NCBI RefSeq assembly: GCF_965279545.1
Contig: NZ_OZ257250.1
Coordinates: 1,984,001 to 2,048,000, forward strand
Length of the DNA: 64,000 nt
Origin: Methylibium sp965279545
Lineage (GTDB): Bacteria; Pseudomonadota; Gammaproteobacteria; Burkholderiales; Burkholderiaceae_C
Direction of reading: 5' to 3'
The notes under the pieces are model-generated. The model did not search any database, was not told the DNA's origin, and was given only the letters and a program-made list of their open reading frames with translations. The translations under genes and the position numbers were made by a program. Of the stretch, positions 15,269 through 23,905 are shown one piece after another (the stretch's first letter is position 1; each line of letters begins with the position of its first letter).

Positions 15269-17731
15269 ATGAAGAAGATGAAACTCGTGATGGTGGGCAA
15301 CGGCATGGCCGGCGTCCGCACCCTGGAAGAGCTGCTGAAGATCGCGCCCGATCTCTACGACATCACCGTGTTCGGCGCCGAGCCGCACCCGAACTACAAC
15401 CGCATCCTGCTGAGCCCGGTGCTGGCGGGCGAGCAGACGGTCGACGAGATCATTCTCAATCCGCTCGACTGGTACGCCGAGCACGGCATCACGCTGCACC
15501 TTGGCAAGAAGGTCACCGAGATCGACCGCGTGAAGCGCGTCGTGCGTGCCTCCGACGGCACCGAGGCCGAGTACGACCGCCTGCTGGTCGCGACCGGGTC
15601 CAACCCCTTCATCCTGCCGGTGCCGGGCAAGGACCTGCAGGGCGTGATCGCCTACCGCGACATCGCCGACACCAACACGATGATCGAGACGGCCACCAAG
15701 TACCGGCACGCCGTCGTGATCGGCGGCGGCCTGCTGGGCCTGGAGGCCGCCAACGGCCTGATGCTGCGCGGCATGCAGGTCACCGTGGTGCACATCATGC
15801 CGTGGCTGATGGAGCGCCAGCTCGACGACGTGGCGGGCAAGCTGCTGCAGAAGTCGCTGGAGGACCGTGGCCTGAAATTCCTGATCGGCGCGCAGACCGA
15901 GCAACTGATCAGCGACAAGGACGGCCGGGTGATGGCGGTCCGCTTCAAGGACGGCAAGGAGATCCCCGCCGACCTCGTGGTCATGGCCGCCGGCATCCGC
16001 CCGAACACCGAACTGGCCCTGAAGAGCGGCCTCCACTGCTTCAATGACGGCAGGGGCGGCATCGTCGTCACCGACACCATGCAGACGGTGACCGACCCGC
16101 GCATCTACTCGGTCGGTGAATGCGCCGCGCACCGCGGCATCGCCTACGGCCTGGTGGCGCCGCTGTTCGAGCAGGGCAAGGTGTGCGCGACGCACCTGGC
16201 GCAGTTCGGCATCGGCCGCTACACCGGCAGCCTGACCAGCACCAAGCTCAAGGTCACCGGCATCGACCTGTTCTCGGCCGGCGAGTTCATGGGCGGCACC
16301 GACACCGAGGAGATCGTGATGAGCGACCCCTTCGGCGGCGTCTACAAGAAGCTCGTCATCAAGGACGACAAGCTGGTCGGCGCCTGCCTGTACGGCGACA
16401 CCGTCGACGGCTCCTGGTACTTCAAGCTGCTGCGCGAGGGCCGCAGCGTCGCCGACATCCGCGACAAGCTGATGTTCGGCGAGTCCAACATCGGCGACAC
16501 CGGCCACGAGGGCCACAGCAAGGCCGCCGCGATGGCCGACAGCGACGAGGTCTGCGGTTGCAACGGCGTCAACAAGGGCACGATCTGCAAGGCCATCAAG
16601 GAGAAGGGCCTGTTCACGCTGGACGAGGTGCGCAAGCACACCAAAGCCAGCGCGAGCTGCGGTTCCTGCACCGGCCTGGTCGAGCAGTTGCTGATGTTCA
16701 CCGCCGGCGGTGACTATTCGGCCGCCCCTACCAAGAAGGCGATGTGCGGCTGCACCGACTACAGCCACGCCGAAGTGCGCGAGACCATCCGCACCGTGCC
16801 GTCCGACGGCAGCAAGCTGCTGACGGTCGACGGCGTCTACCGCGCCTTGAACTGGCGCACCCCGAACGGCTGCTCGAGCTGCCGCCCGGCCGTCAACTAC
16901 TACCTGATCAGCACCTGGCCGAAGGAGGCCAAGGACGATCCGCAGTCGCGCTTCATCAACGAGCGCAGCCACGCCAACATCCAGAAGGACGGCACCTACT
17001 CGGTGATCCCGCGCATGTGGGGCGGCGAGACCACGGCCTCCGAGCTGCGCCGCCTCGCGGATGCCGTGGACAAGTACAAGATCCCGACCGTCAAGGTCAC
17101 CGGCGGCCAGCGCATCGACCTGCTGGGCGTGAAGAAGGAAGACCTGCCCGCGGTGTGGAAGGACATCGGCATGCCCAGCGGCCATGCCTACGCGAAGGCG
17201 CTGCGCACGGTGAAGACCTGCGTGGGCAGCGAGTGGTGCCGCTTCGGCACCCAGGACAGCACGCAGATGGGCAAGGACCTGGAGCGTGCGATGTGGCGCA
17301 TGTACGCGCCGCACAAGGTGAAGTTCGCGGTGTCGGGCTGCCCCCGCAACTGCGCCGAGGCCGGCATCAAGGACGTCGGCATCATCGGCGTCGACTCCGG
17401 CTGGGAGATGTACGTGGCCGGCAACGGCGGCATCAAAACCGAGGTGGCGCACTTCTTCGTCAAGCTCAAGACGCCCGAGGAGGTGCTGGAGTACACCGGC
17501 GCCTTCTGCCAGCTCTACCGCGAGGAAGGCTGGTACCTCGAGCGCACGGTGCACTACGTGAGCCGCGTGGGGCTCGACCACGTGAAGAAGAAGATCCTCG
17601 ACGACGCCGAGGGCCGCAAGGCGCTGTGGGAGCGGCTGCAGTTCGCGCTCGACGGCGAACCCGACCCGTGGTTCGAGTTCGAGAAGGCCGAGGTCGACAC
17701 GCGCCAGTTCAGCCCCGTCGCCGCAGCATGA
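15269..17731 (+). CDS. nirB: Assimilatory nitrite reductase large subunit NirB
   Basis: Cytoplasmic NAD(P)H-dependent siroheme enzyme reducing nitrite to ammonium, 820 residues. Order: FAD/NAD(P) reductase domains (VMVGNGMAGVRTLEEL at the N-terminus, VVIGGGLLGLEAANGL near 150), a BFD-like [2Fe-2S] domain (VCGCNGVNKGTI to ASCGSCTGL, about 425-475), and the siroheme/[4Fe-4S] domain with TCVGSEWCRFG near 650 and SGCPRNCAEAG near 692. The start at 15269 follows AAGGAG. First gene of a sigma-54 operon running through nitrate reductase. Confidence 0.97.
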   Translation: MKKMKLVMVGNGMAGVRTLEELLKIAPDLYDITVFGAEPHPNYNRILLSPVLAGEQTVDEIILNPLDWYAEHGITLHLGKKVTEIDRVKRVVRASDGTEAEYDRLLVATGSNPFILPVPGKDLQGVIAYRDIADTNTMIETATKYRHAVVIGGGLLGLEAANGLMLRGMQVTVVHIMPWLMERQLDDVAGKLLQKSLEDRGLKFLIGAQTEQLISDKDGRVMAVRFKDGKEIPADLVVMAAGIRPNTELALKSGLHCFNDGRGGIVVTDTMQTVTDPRIYSVGECAAHRGIAYGLVAPLFEQGKVCATHLAQFGIGRYTGSLTSTKLKVTGIDLFSAGEFMGGTDTEEIVMSDPFGGVYKKLVIKDDKLVGACLYGDTVDGSWYFKLLREGRSVADIRDKLMFGESNIGDTGHEGHSKAAAMADSDEVCGCNGVNKGTICKAIKEKGLFTLDEVRKHTKASASCGSCTGLVEQLLMFTAGGDYSAAPTKKAMCGCTDYSHAEVRETIRTVPSDGSKLLTVDGVYRALNWRTPNGCSSCRPAVNYYLISTWPKEAKDDPQSRFINERSHANIQKDGTYSVIPRMWGGETTASELRRLADAVDKYKIPTVKVTGGQRIDLLGVKKEDLPAVWKDIGMPSGHAYAKALRTVKTCVGSEWCRFGTQDSTQMGKDLERAMWRMYAPHKVKFAVSGCPRNCAEAGIKDVGIIGVDSGWEMYVAGNGGIKTEVAHFFVKLKTPEEVLEYTGAFCQLYREEGWYLERTVHYVSRVGLDHVKKKILDDAEGRKALWERLQFALDGEPDPWFEFEKAEVDTRQFSPVAAA

Positions 17732-18522
17732 AGCGACGCCACTTCACCGCGATCGCGGCGCTGGGCAGCGCCGCGGCGCTGCTGCCCGCCGCATCGCAGG
17801 CGCAGGTCACCGATCTCAACGACGCCATCAACAAGGCGGGCCGCCAGCGCATGCTCAGCCAGCGCATGGCCAAGAGCTACCTTGCCGAAGGCGAAGGCGT
17901 GGCGCCCGAACTGGCCCAGCGCACGCTGGCCGGCTCGATGGCGCTGTTCGATCGGCAACTGGTCGAACTCAAGGTGTTCGCCCCGCTGCCCGAGATCAAG
18001 TCGACCTACGGCAAGCTCGAGGGTGTGTGGAGCGACTACAAGGCCGCGCTGGTCGGAAGCAAGCCCGCCAAGGCGCAGGCCGAGACCGTGCTCGAGCTGG
18101 CGGGCAAGGTGCTCGCGCTCGCCCACCAGGGCACGGTTCAGCTCGAGAAGGTATCGGGCAAACCCGTCGGTCACCTCGTCAACGTCTCGGGCCGCCAGCG
18201 CATGCTGAGCCAACGCATGGCCGCGTTCTACCTCAGCACCAGCTGGGGCGTTCAGGCGGCAACCTCGACCACCGAGATGAAAAAGGCACGCGACGAGTTC
18301 GTCGCCGCGCATGATGTGCTGAAGAAGGCGCCCGAAGCCACGCCGGCGATCAAGGCCGAACTCGAGCTCGCCGAGATTCAGTTCAGCTTCTTCGACGACG
18401 CCTTGCGCACGCTGCGCCCGGGCGCCCCCGACACGGGCCAGATGACGAACGTCTTCACCACCAGCGAACGCATCCTGCAGGTGATGGACGGCGTGACCGG
18501 CATGTACTCCAAACTGAGCTGA
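17728..18522 (+). CDS. Exported PilJ/NIT-like sensor domain protein in the nir operon
   Basis: A 264-residue protein with an N-terminal signal peptide (MKRRHFTAIAALGSAAALLP to about residue 26; the RRxF pattern could be Tat-type). The rest is two helical repeats, each opening with GRQRMLSQRMA (38-48 and 155-165). That signature is the PilJ N-terminal/NIT-type sensor element, here free of any output domain. The adjacent ANTAR regulator has the same repeats. It overlaps the nirB stop by four bases and precedes nirD. A periplasmic nitrate/nitrite-binding role is plausible but unproven. Confidence 0.85.
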   Translation: MKRRHFTAIAALGSAAALLPAASQAQVTDLNDAINKAGRQRMLSQRMAKSYLAEGEGVAPELAQRTLAGSMALFDRQLVELKVFAPLPEIKSTYGKLEGVWSDYKAALVGSKPAKAQAETVLELAGKVLALAHQGTVQLEKVSGKPVGHLVNVSGRQRMLSQRMAAFYLSTSWGVQAATSTTEMKKARDEFVAAHDVLKKAPEATPAIKAELELAEIQFSFFDDALRTLRPGAPDTGQMTNVFTTSERILQVMDGVTGMYSKLS

Positions 18523-18527
18523 ACGCC

Positions 18528-18908
18528 ATGAGCAACTGGAAAGAAATCTGCAAAGTCGAAGACATCCCGGTGCTGGGCGCACGCCGCGTGCTGCGGCCCA
18601 ACGCCATCGCCGTGGCGGTGTTCCGCAATGCCGAGGACAAGGTCTTCGCGCTGCTCGACCGCTGCCCGCACAAGGGCGGCCCGTTGAGCCAGGGCATCGT
18701 GTTCGGCGAGAACGTCGCCTGCCCGCTGCACAACTGGACGATCGGTCTCGCCGACGGCTGCGCGAAGGCGCCCGACGAGGGCTGCACGACCCCCTTCACC
18801 TGCAAGGTCGAAGGTGGGCAGGTGTTCCTCGATGCCGCCGAACTGGCGAGCAAGGCGCTCGACGCCGTCGCGCCGGTGGCGGGGCCGTGCGCCAAGGCCG
18901 CGGCCTGA
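18528..18908 (+). CDS. nirD: Nitrite reductase small subunit NirD (Rieske-type)
   Basis: A 126-residue Rieske-fold subunit of assimilatory nitrite reductase. Both cluster motifs appear, CPHKGG (about residues 45-50) and CPLHNW (about 63-68), so this copy keeps full Cys/His ligation; many NirD proteins have lost it. It lies five bases after the sensor gene and 25 bases before nitrate reductase, within the nir-nas operon. The C-terminal about 20 residues are alanine-rich. Confidence 0.95.
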   Translation: MSNWKEICKVEDIPVLGARRVLRPNAIAVAVFRNAEDKVFALLDRCPHKGGPLSQGIVFGENVACPLHNWTIGLADGCAKAPDEGCTTPFTCKVEGGQVFLDAAELASKALDAVAPVAGPCAKAAA

Positions 18909-18933
18909 AGACGGAAGACGGCAGGCCTGACCC

Positions 18934-21723
18934 ATGCGCGAAACCCGCTCCACCTGCCCTTACTGTGGTGTCGGCTGCGGCGTGATCATCGAGTCGCAGG
19001 GCGCGCAGATCACCGGCGTGCGCGGCGATCCGGAGCACCCGGCGAACTTCGGTCGCCTGTGCACCAAGGGCAGCACCTTGCACCTCACCGCGTCGGCGGC
19101 GATCACGCGGCAGACGCGGCTGCTGCAGCCGCTGCGGCGCGCGGCGCGTGGCCAGACCGCCCAGCCGGTAGGCTGGGAGGCGGCGCTCGACGAGGCCGCC
19201 GAGCGCATCGCGGCGGTGATCGCGCAGCACGGGCCGCACGCGGTGGGCTTCTACCTGTCGGGCCAGTTGCTGACCGAGGACTACTACGTCTTCAACAAGA
19301 TCGCCAAGGGCCTGATCGGCACCAACAACGTCGACACCAATTCGCGCCTGTGCATGAGCAGCGCGGTGGCCGGCTACAAGACCACGCTGGGGGCCGACGC
19401 ACCACCGGCCTGCTACGACGACCTCGCGCACGCGAACACGATCTTCATCGCTGGCAGCAACACTGCCTGGGCCCACCCCATCCTGTTCCGCCGGCTCGAG
19501 GACGCGCGCGCCGCCAACCCTTCGATGAAGGTGATCGTCGCCGACCCGCGCCGCACTGAGACCGCCGAGGTCGCCGACCTGCACCTGCCGCTGCTGCCCG
19601 GCACCGACGTGGCGCTGTTCCACGGCCTGCTGCACCTGCTGATGTGGGAGGGCCTGACCGACACCGCCTACATCGCCGCCCACACCAGCGGCTTCGAGGC
19701 GCTGCGCGACCGGGTGCGCGAGTTCACGCCCAAGCACGTGGCGCAGGTCTGCGGGCTCGACGAGGCGGCCATCGTGCAGGCGGCACGCTGGTTCGGCCAG
19801 AACACGCCCACGCTGAGTCTGTACTGCCAGGGCCTCAACCAAAGCAGCAGCGGCACCGACAAGAACGCCGCGCTGATCAACCTGCACCTCGCCACCGGAC
19901 AGATCGGCAAGCCCGGCGCGGGCCCGTTCTCGCTGACCGGCCAGCCCAATGCGATGGGCGGCCGCGAGGTCGGCGGCCTGGCGAACCTGCTGTCGGCGCA
20001 CCGCGACCTCGCCAATCCGCAGCACCGCGCCGAGGTCGCCGCGCTGTGGGGCGTGCCGGACGTGCCCGCCGTGCCGGGCAAGAGCGCGGTGGAGATGTTC
20101 CAGGCCGCCGCCGACGGCGAGATCAAGGCGCTGTGGATCAGCTGCACCAACCCCGCGCAGTCGATGCCCGACCAGACGACGGTGCGCCGCGCCCTCGAAC
20201 GCTGCGAGTTCGTCGTGCTGCAGGAGGCCTTCGCCACCACCGCCACCGCGGCCTATGCCGACCTGCTGCTGCCGGCCACGACCTGGGGCGAGAAGGACGG
20301 CACCGTCACCAACAGCGAACGCCGCATCAGCCGCGTGCGCCCGGCCGTCGCGGCGCCCGGCGAGACGCGCCACGACTGGGCTGCGGCGGTCGACTTCGCG
20401 CGCCGGCTCGAAACGAAGCTGCCGCGTCGCTCGGCGAACGGCGGCACGCTGTTCCCATATGCGAGCCCCGAGTCGGTGTGGAACGAGCACCGCGAGAGCA
20501 CGCGCGGACGCGACCTCGACATCACCGGCCTGAGCTACGCCCGCCTCGACCAGGGCCCGCAGCTGTGGCCCTGCCCGCAAGGCCAGGCCGAAGGCCGCGC
20601 CCGGCTCTACGAGGACGGCGTGTTCGCCACCGACGACGGCCGCGCGCGCTTCGCCGCGATGGCCTACCGCCCGGTGGCCGAGCCGCGCGACGCACGCTAC
20701 CCGGTCTCGCTGACCACCGGCCGGCTGCGCGACCACTGGCACGGCATGAGCCGCACCGGCACGCTGGGCCGGCTGTTCGGCCATGTCGCGGAACCCGGCG
20801 TCGAGATCCACCCACAGGAGCTGGCGCGCCGCGGCTGGGAAGAAGGCGCGCTGGTGCACGTGACCTCGCGTCGCGGCTCGATGATGCTGCCGGTGCGCGC
20901 CAGCGAATCGGTCGCACCGGCGCAGGCCTTCGTGGCGATGCACTGGGGCGAGGAATTCGTCTCCGGCCTGTCGGCCTCCGGCGTGCGGCTGGCCGGCATC
21001 AACACGCTGATGCCCAGCGCCTACTGCCCGCAGTCGAAGCAACCCGAACTCAAGCACGCGGCGGTCAAGCTGCTGAAGGCCGAGATGCCCTGGCAACTGC
21101 TGGCCGCCGCCTGGCTGCCCGAGGACCAGGCCCTGCTGGCGCAGCAGCGGCTGCGCGAACTGATGCCCTCGTTCGCCTACGCGCACTGCGTGCCCTTCGG
21201 GCGCGAGCCGCATGCGCGCGGCGTGGTCGGCGTGCTGTTCCGCGCCGCGGCCGAGGAGCCGGCGACTGACGAGCTGATGACGCAGATAGAAAGCCTGCTC
21301 GGCGTGGCCGGCCCGCAAGCGCTGCGCTATGCCGACCCCAAGCGCGGCCAGCGCCGCGCGATGCGGCTGGTGGCCGGCGACGGCGGCAACGCGCGGCTCG
21401 ACGCCTTCGTGCTCGGCGGCGACATCCGCGCCGAGGCCTGGGTCAAGGCGCTGCTGACCGACGAACTGCCGGCGCAGGCCTACGGCCGCGCGCTGTTGCG
21501 GCCGGGCGCCCAGCCGCCGGTGGCGGTGGTGGCGCGCGGCAAGCAGGTGTGCTCGTGCTTCAACGTCACCGAGCCCGAGATCCTGGACGCCCTGACGCAC
21601 TGCAGCGGAACCCCGGAGGCACGGCTCGATCAACTGCAAGGCACGCTGAAGTGCGGCACGAACTGCGGCTCCTGCATCCCGGCCTTGCGGACCCTGGTTC
21701 GCAGTTCGGTGCAGGCGGCCTGA
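18934..21723 (+). CDS. nasA: Assimilatory nitrate reductase catalytic subunit
   Basis: Cytoplasmic molybdopterin enzyme reducing nitrate to nitrite, 929 residues. The N-terminal [4Fe-4S] site is CPYCGVGC (C8, C11, C15) with C43 in RLCTKG. Mo-bis-MGD domains follow (GTNNVDTNSRLCMSS near 128; GQPNAMGGREVGG near 337). The C-terminus has a BFD-like [2Fe-2S] domain with C873, C875, C907, C911 and C914. This fits NasA/NarB enzymes that take electrons through their own C-terminal cluster. No separate NasB/NasC electron-transfer gene is seen. Confidence 0.95.
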   Translation: MRETRSTCPYCGVGCGVIIESQGAQITGVRGDPEHPANFGRLCTKGSTLHLTASAAITRQTRLLQPLRRAARGQTAQPVGWEAALDEAAERIAAVIAQHGPHAVGFYLSGQLLTEDYYVFNKIAKGLIGTNNVDTNSRLCMSSAVAGYKTTLGADAPPACYDDLAHANTIFIAGSNTAWAHPILFRRLEDARAANPSMKVIVADPRRTETAEVADLHLPLLPGTDVALFHGLLHLLMWEGLTDTAYIAAHTSGFEALRDRVREFTPKHVAQVCGLDEAAIVQAARWFGQNTPTLSLYCQGLNQSSSGTDKNAALINLHLATGQIGKPGAGPFSLTGQPNAMGGREVGGLANLLSAHRDLANPQHRAEVAALWGVPDVPAVPGKSAVEMFQAAADGEIKALWISCTNPAQSMPDQTTVRRALERCEFVVLQEAFATTATAAYADLLLPATTWGEKDGTVTNSERRISRVRPAVAAPGETRHDWAAAVDFARRLETKLPRRSANGGTLFPYASPESVWNEHRESTRGRDLDITGLSYARLDQGPQLWPCPQGQAEGRARLYEDGVFATDDGRARFAAMAYRPVAEPRDARYPVSLTTGRLRDHWHGMSRTGTLGRLFGHVAEPGVEIHPQELARRGWEEGALVHVTSRRGSMMLPVRASESVAPAQAFVAMHWGEEFVSGLSASGVRLAGINTLMPSAYCPQSKQPELKHAAVKLLKAEMPWQLLAAAWLPEDQALLAQQRLRELMPSFAYAHCVPFGREPHARGVVGVLFRAAAEEPATDELMTQIESLLGVAGPQALRYADPKRGQRRAMRLVAGDGGNARLDAFVLGGDIRAEAWVKALLTDELPAQAYGRALLRPGAQPPVAVVARGKQVCSCFNVTEPEILDALTHCSGTPEARLDQLQGTLKCGTNCGSCIPALRTLVRSSVQAA

Positions 21724-21724
21724 A

Positions 21725-21741
21725 GCACTCCAGGGGAGTGC
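21725..21741 (+). terminator. Stem-loop after nitrate reductase (weak terminator candidate)
   Basis: GCACTCC-AGG-GGAGTGC is a perfect 7-bp stem two bases after the nasA stop. No T-run follows, so it may only be a 3'-end stabilising or partial terminator structure between nasA and ybiB. Confidence 0.4.
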
Positions 21742-21840
21742 GCATTCGACGAGCGTGGACTAGCCTTCGTTTGCATACCGTTGCACCTGCGACGGCACGG
21801 ACGGCCGGCTTGGCCTGAGTCTTGCGGAACATGGATCACG

Positions 21841-22797
21841 ATGGGCATTGCGCACTACCTCAAAGAAATCGGCCGCGGCAAGGAAGGCGCACGTTCGCTG
21901 ACCGAGGCCCAGGCCTACGACCTGATGAACCAGGTGCTCGACCGCGAGGTCAGCGAGGCCGAGCGCGGCGCGTTCGCGATCGCGATGCGCATCAAGGGCG
22001 AGAGCACCGAGGAGCTGGCCGGCTTCATGGCCGCTGCCGCCGAACGCAGCCTCGTGCTCGAGCCCGGTGCGGCGCCGGTGCTGCTGCCTTCGTACAACGG
22101 TGCGCGCAAGCTGCCCAACCTCACCCCGCTGCTCGCGCTGCTGCTGGCGCAGGAGGGGGTGCCGGTCATGGTGCACGGGCCGCTGCGCGATCCGGCGCGC
22201 GTCACGACCTACGAGCTGTTCGAGACCCTGGGCCTGCCGATCGCCCGTGACGCCGCCGGAGTGCATGATGCCTGGGCGCGCCATGAGCCGGTGTTCGTGC
22301 CCACCGCGGTGCTGTGCCCGGCGCTGGTGCCGCTGCTCGAACTGCGCTGGGTGCTCGGGCTGCGCAACCCGGCACACACCATGGCCAAGCTGCTGACGCC
22401 GCGCGGCAACTCCTGTCTGCGCATCGTCAACTACACCCACCCCGAGTACGCGGCCGCGCACACGCGCTTCCTGCAGCACACCGGTGCGCATGCCTTGCTG
22501 ATGCGCGGCACGGAGGGCGAACCGGTGGCCGACGCGCGCCGCTTGCCGAAGCTCGACGTCTTCATCGCCGGCACGCCACGGCCAGAACTCGGTCGCGCCG
22601 CAGTCGAGGGCGTGCTGGCCGAGCTGCCGCTGCTGCCGCGCACCAGCGACGCAGCGACCACCGCGGTCTACATCCAGGCAGTCGTCAGCGGCGAGAAGCC
22701 GGTCCCGGGCCCCATCGTCGAGCAGGTCGAGGTGCTGGTCCGCTCGCACGCGGCGATGCGACAACACGAGGAAAGAAACCATGAGCGCTCGGCCTGA
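21841..22797 (+). CDS. ybiB: YbiB-type DNA-binding protein (TrpD2/anthranilate phosphoribosyltransferase-like)
   Basis: A 318-residue protein of the glycosyltransferase family 3 fold, starting MGIAHYLKEIGRGKEGARSL. The N-terminal helical domain and the PRPP-binding-like region of TrpD are recognisable (LPSYNGARKLPNLTPL, then MAKLLTP and NYTHPEY), but the TrpD phosphoribosyl-transfer signature GTGGD is absent. YbiB/TrpD2 proteins bind nucleic acids instead of making tryptophan. The gene ends 17 bases inside cobA, so the two are co-transcribed. Its reason for sitting in nitrate clusters is not known. Confidence 0.85.
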   Translation: MGIAHYLKEIGRGKEGARSLTEAQAYDLMNQVLDREVSEAERGAFAIAMRIKGESTEELAGFMAAAAERSLVLEPGAAPVLLPSYNGARKLPNLTPLLALLLAQEGVPVMVHGPLRDPARVTTYELFETLGLPIARDAAGVHDAWARHEPVFVPTAVLCPALVPLLELRWVLGLRNPAHTMAKLLTPRGNSCLRIVNYTHPEYAAAHTRFLQHTGAHALLMRGTEGEPVADARRLPKLDVFIAGTPRPELGRAAVEGVLAELPLLPRTSDAATTAVYIQAVVSGEKPVPGPIVEQVEVLVRSHAAMRQHEERNHERSA

Positions 22798-23560
22798 ACT
22801 TCCCGTGCCGACGGTCTGGCTCGTCGGCGCCGGCCCCGGCGACCCGGAGCTGCTGACCGTGAAGGCGGTGCGTGCGATCCGCGCCGCCAGCGTGCTGCTG
22901 GTCGACGACCTGGTCGGCGACGCGGTGCTGCGCTACGCGCGCCGCTCGGCGCGCATCGTCCACGTCGGCAAGCGCGGTGGCTGCCGCAGCACGCCGCAGG
23001 CCTTCATCGAGCAGCTGATGCTGCGCGAGGCGCTGGCCGGCGAACGCGTGGTGCGGCTCAAGGGCGGCGATCCGTTCATCTTCGGCCGCGGCGGCGAGGA
23101 AGCGGCCTCGCTGCGCGCCCACGGCCTGCGGGTCGAGGTCGTCAACGGCATCACCGCCGGCCTCGCCGCGGCGACCTCACTCGGTGCGCCACTGACGCAC
23201 CGCGACCACGCCCACGGCGTGATGCTCGTCACCGGCCATGCCAAGGACGAGGCCGCCACGCTCGACTGGCGCGTGCTCGGTGCCGCAGCCGCGCAGGGCC
23301 TCACGCTGGTGATCTACATGGGCGTGAGCCAGGCAGCCCGGTTGCAGTCGGGCCTGCTCGAAGCCCTGCCGGCCGATACGCCGCTCGCCATCGTGCAGCA
23401 CGCGAGCACCGCACGACAGCGCAGCGCACTCACCACGCTGGGCGGCCTGCTGGACACGCTGGCGCGCGAGGAGCTCGGCAGCCCGGCCGTGCTGATCGTC
23501 GGCGATGTGCTGCGCGGGTTGGAGCAGATCGCTTCGCCGGTGGTCGCGCAGGCGGCCTGA
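22781..23560 (+). CDS. cobA: Uroporphyrinogen-III C-methyltransferase (siroheme/precorrin-2 branch)
   Basis: A 259-residue SAM-dependent enzyme that methylates uroporphyrinogen III at C2 and C7 to precorrin-2, the siroheme precursor needed by NirB (and an entry to B12). Family motifs are present: VWLVGAGPGDPELLTVKA (about 12-29), VRLKGGDPFIFGRGGEE (about 86-102), the V-x-G-I-T segment and a C-terminal PAVLIVGDV. It has no CysG-type dehydrogenase or ferrochelatase domain. It overlaps ybiB and closes the nitrate cluster. Confidence 0.95.
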   Translation: MSARPELPVPTVWLVGAGPGDPELLTVKAVRAIRAASVLLVDDLVGDAVLRYARRSARIVHVGKRGGCRSTPQAFIEQLMLREALAGERVVRLKGGDPFIFGRGGEEAASLRAHGLRVEVVNGITAGLAAATSLGAPLTHRDHAHGVMLVTGHAKDEAATLDWRVLGAAAAQGLTLVIYMGVSQAARLQSGLLEALPADTPLAIVQHASTARQRSALTTLGGLLDTLAREELGSPAVLIVGDVLRGLEQIASPVVAQAA

Positions 23561-23619
23561 GCACACGCGGCTTGTTCGCGTACCGCGCGCCGCTGAGCAG
23601 GGCGTCGGGTGAACGGCTC

Positions 23620-23676
23620 CGTTCGTGTCCCCCGGCGTCGGCCTCTCGGCCGACCCCTCCTCCTCTACCTCACTTC
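23620..23676 (+). repeat. Conserved 3' hairpin element ('tail'), copy A
   Basis: Sixty bases after the cobA stop, reading GTTCGTGTCCCCCG, a palindrome (TCGGCC-TCTC-GGCCGA), then CTCCTCCTCT and CTCACTTC. The same element follows dcd at 53640-53695 in that gene's own sense. Stem sequences differ between copies while pairing is kept. It resembles a terminator-like dispersed element with a pyrimidine tail in place of a T-run. Confidence 0.6.
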
Positions 23677-23703
23677 GCCATTCACCCGGCGCCCGGGTCA
23701 GCA

Positions 23704-23791
23704 CGCACCATCGTGACGTGCGAAGGTCTTCAAACCCCAGCACACCGCGGTGCATCGAAGCGCCGTGACGGGCCGCTGTGTGAAGTGAAGT
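23704..23791 (+). repeat. 88-bp dispersed repeat, copy A core
   Basis: Identical to 53562-53649 except for two G/A changes, same orientation. It lies in the 345-base gap between cobA and the YhiN-type gene. Here the tail element lies upstream and inverted, separated by 27 bases; in copy B it is directly attached. It has no credible frame of its own. The minus-strand translation (around GVLGFEDLRTSRW) is shared by both copies simply because the DNA is. Confidence 0.85.
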
Positions 23792-23892
23792 GGAGACACC
23801 GTTGTCTGTCAAGCGGATTGAAGCTCCAGATGATGAGGGTCGAGCGCTCGCCGAGCTGCTGCGGCGGCGCATGGACGCCTGGCGGGCACCAC

Positions 23893-23898
23893 GATAAT
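23893..23898 (+). promoter_or_regulatory. -10 element (GATAAT) very close to the yhiN-type start
   Basis: GATAAT ends seven bases before the ATG at 23906, so transcription would start at or within a base of the start codon. No ribosome site precedes the ATG, consistent with a leaderless transcript. Confidence 0.45.
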
Positions 23899-23905
23899 CG
23901 CGCGG

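Noticed and set aside
23561..23905. A protein encoded by the minus strand across repeat copy A (translation around GVLGFEDLRTSRW)
   Set aside because: The same peptide appears at copy B only because the DNA repeat is shared. There is no start site or ribosome site, and the frame continues antisense to the flavoprotein gene.
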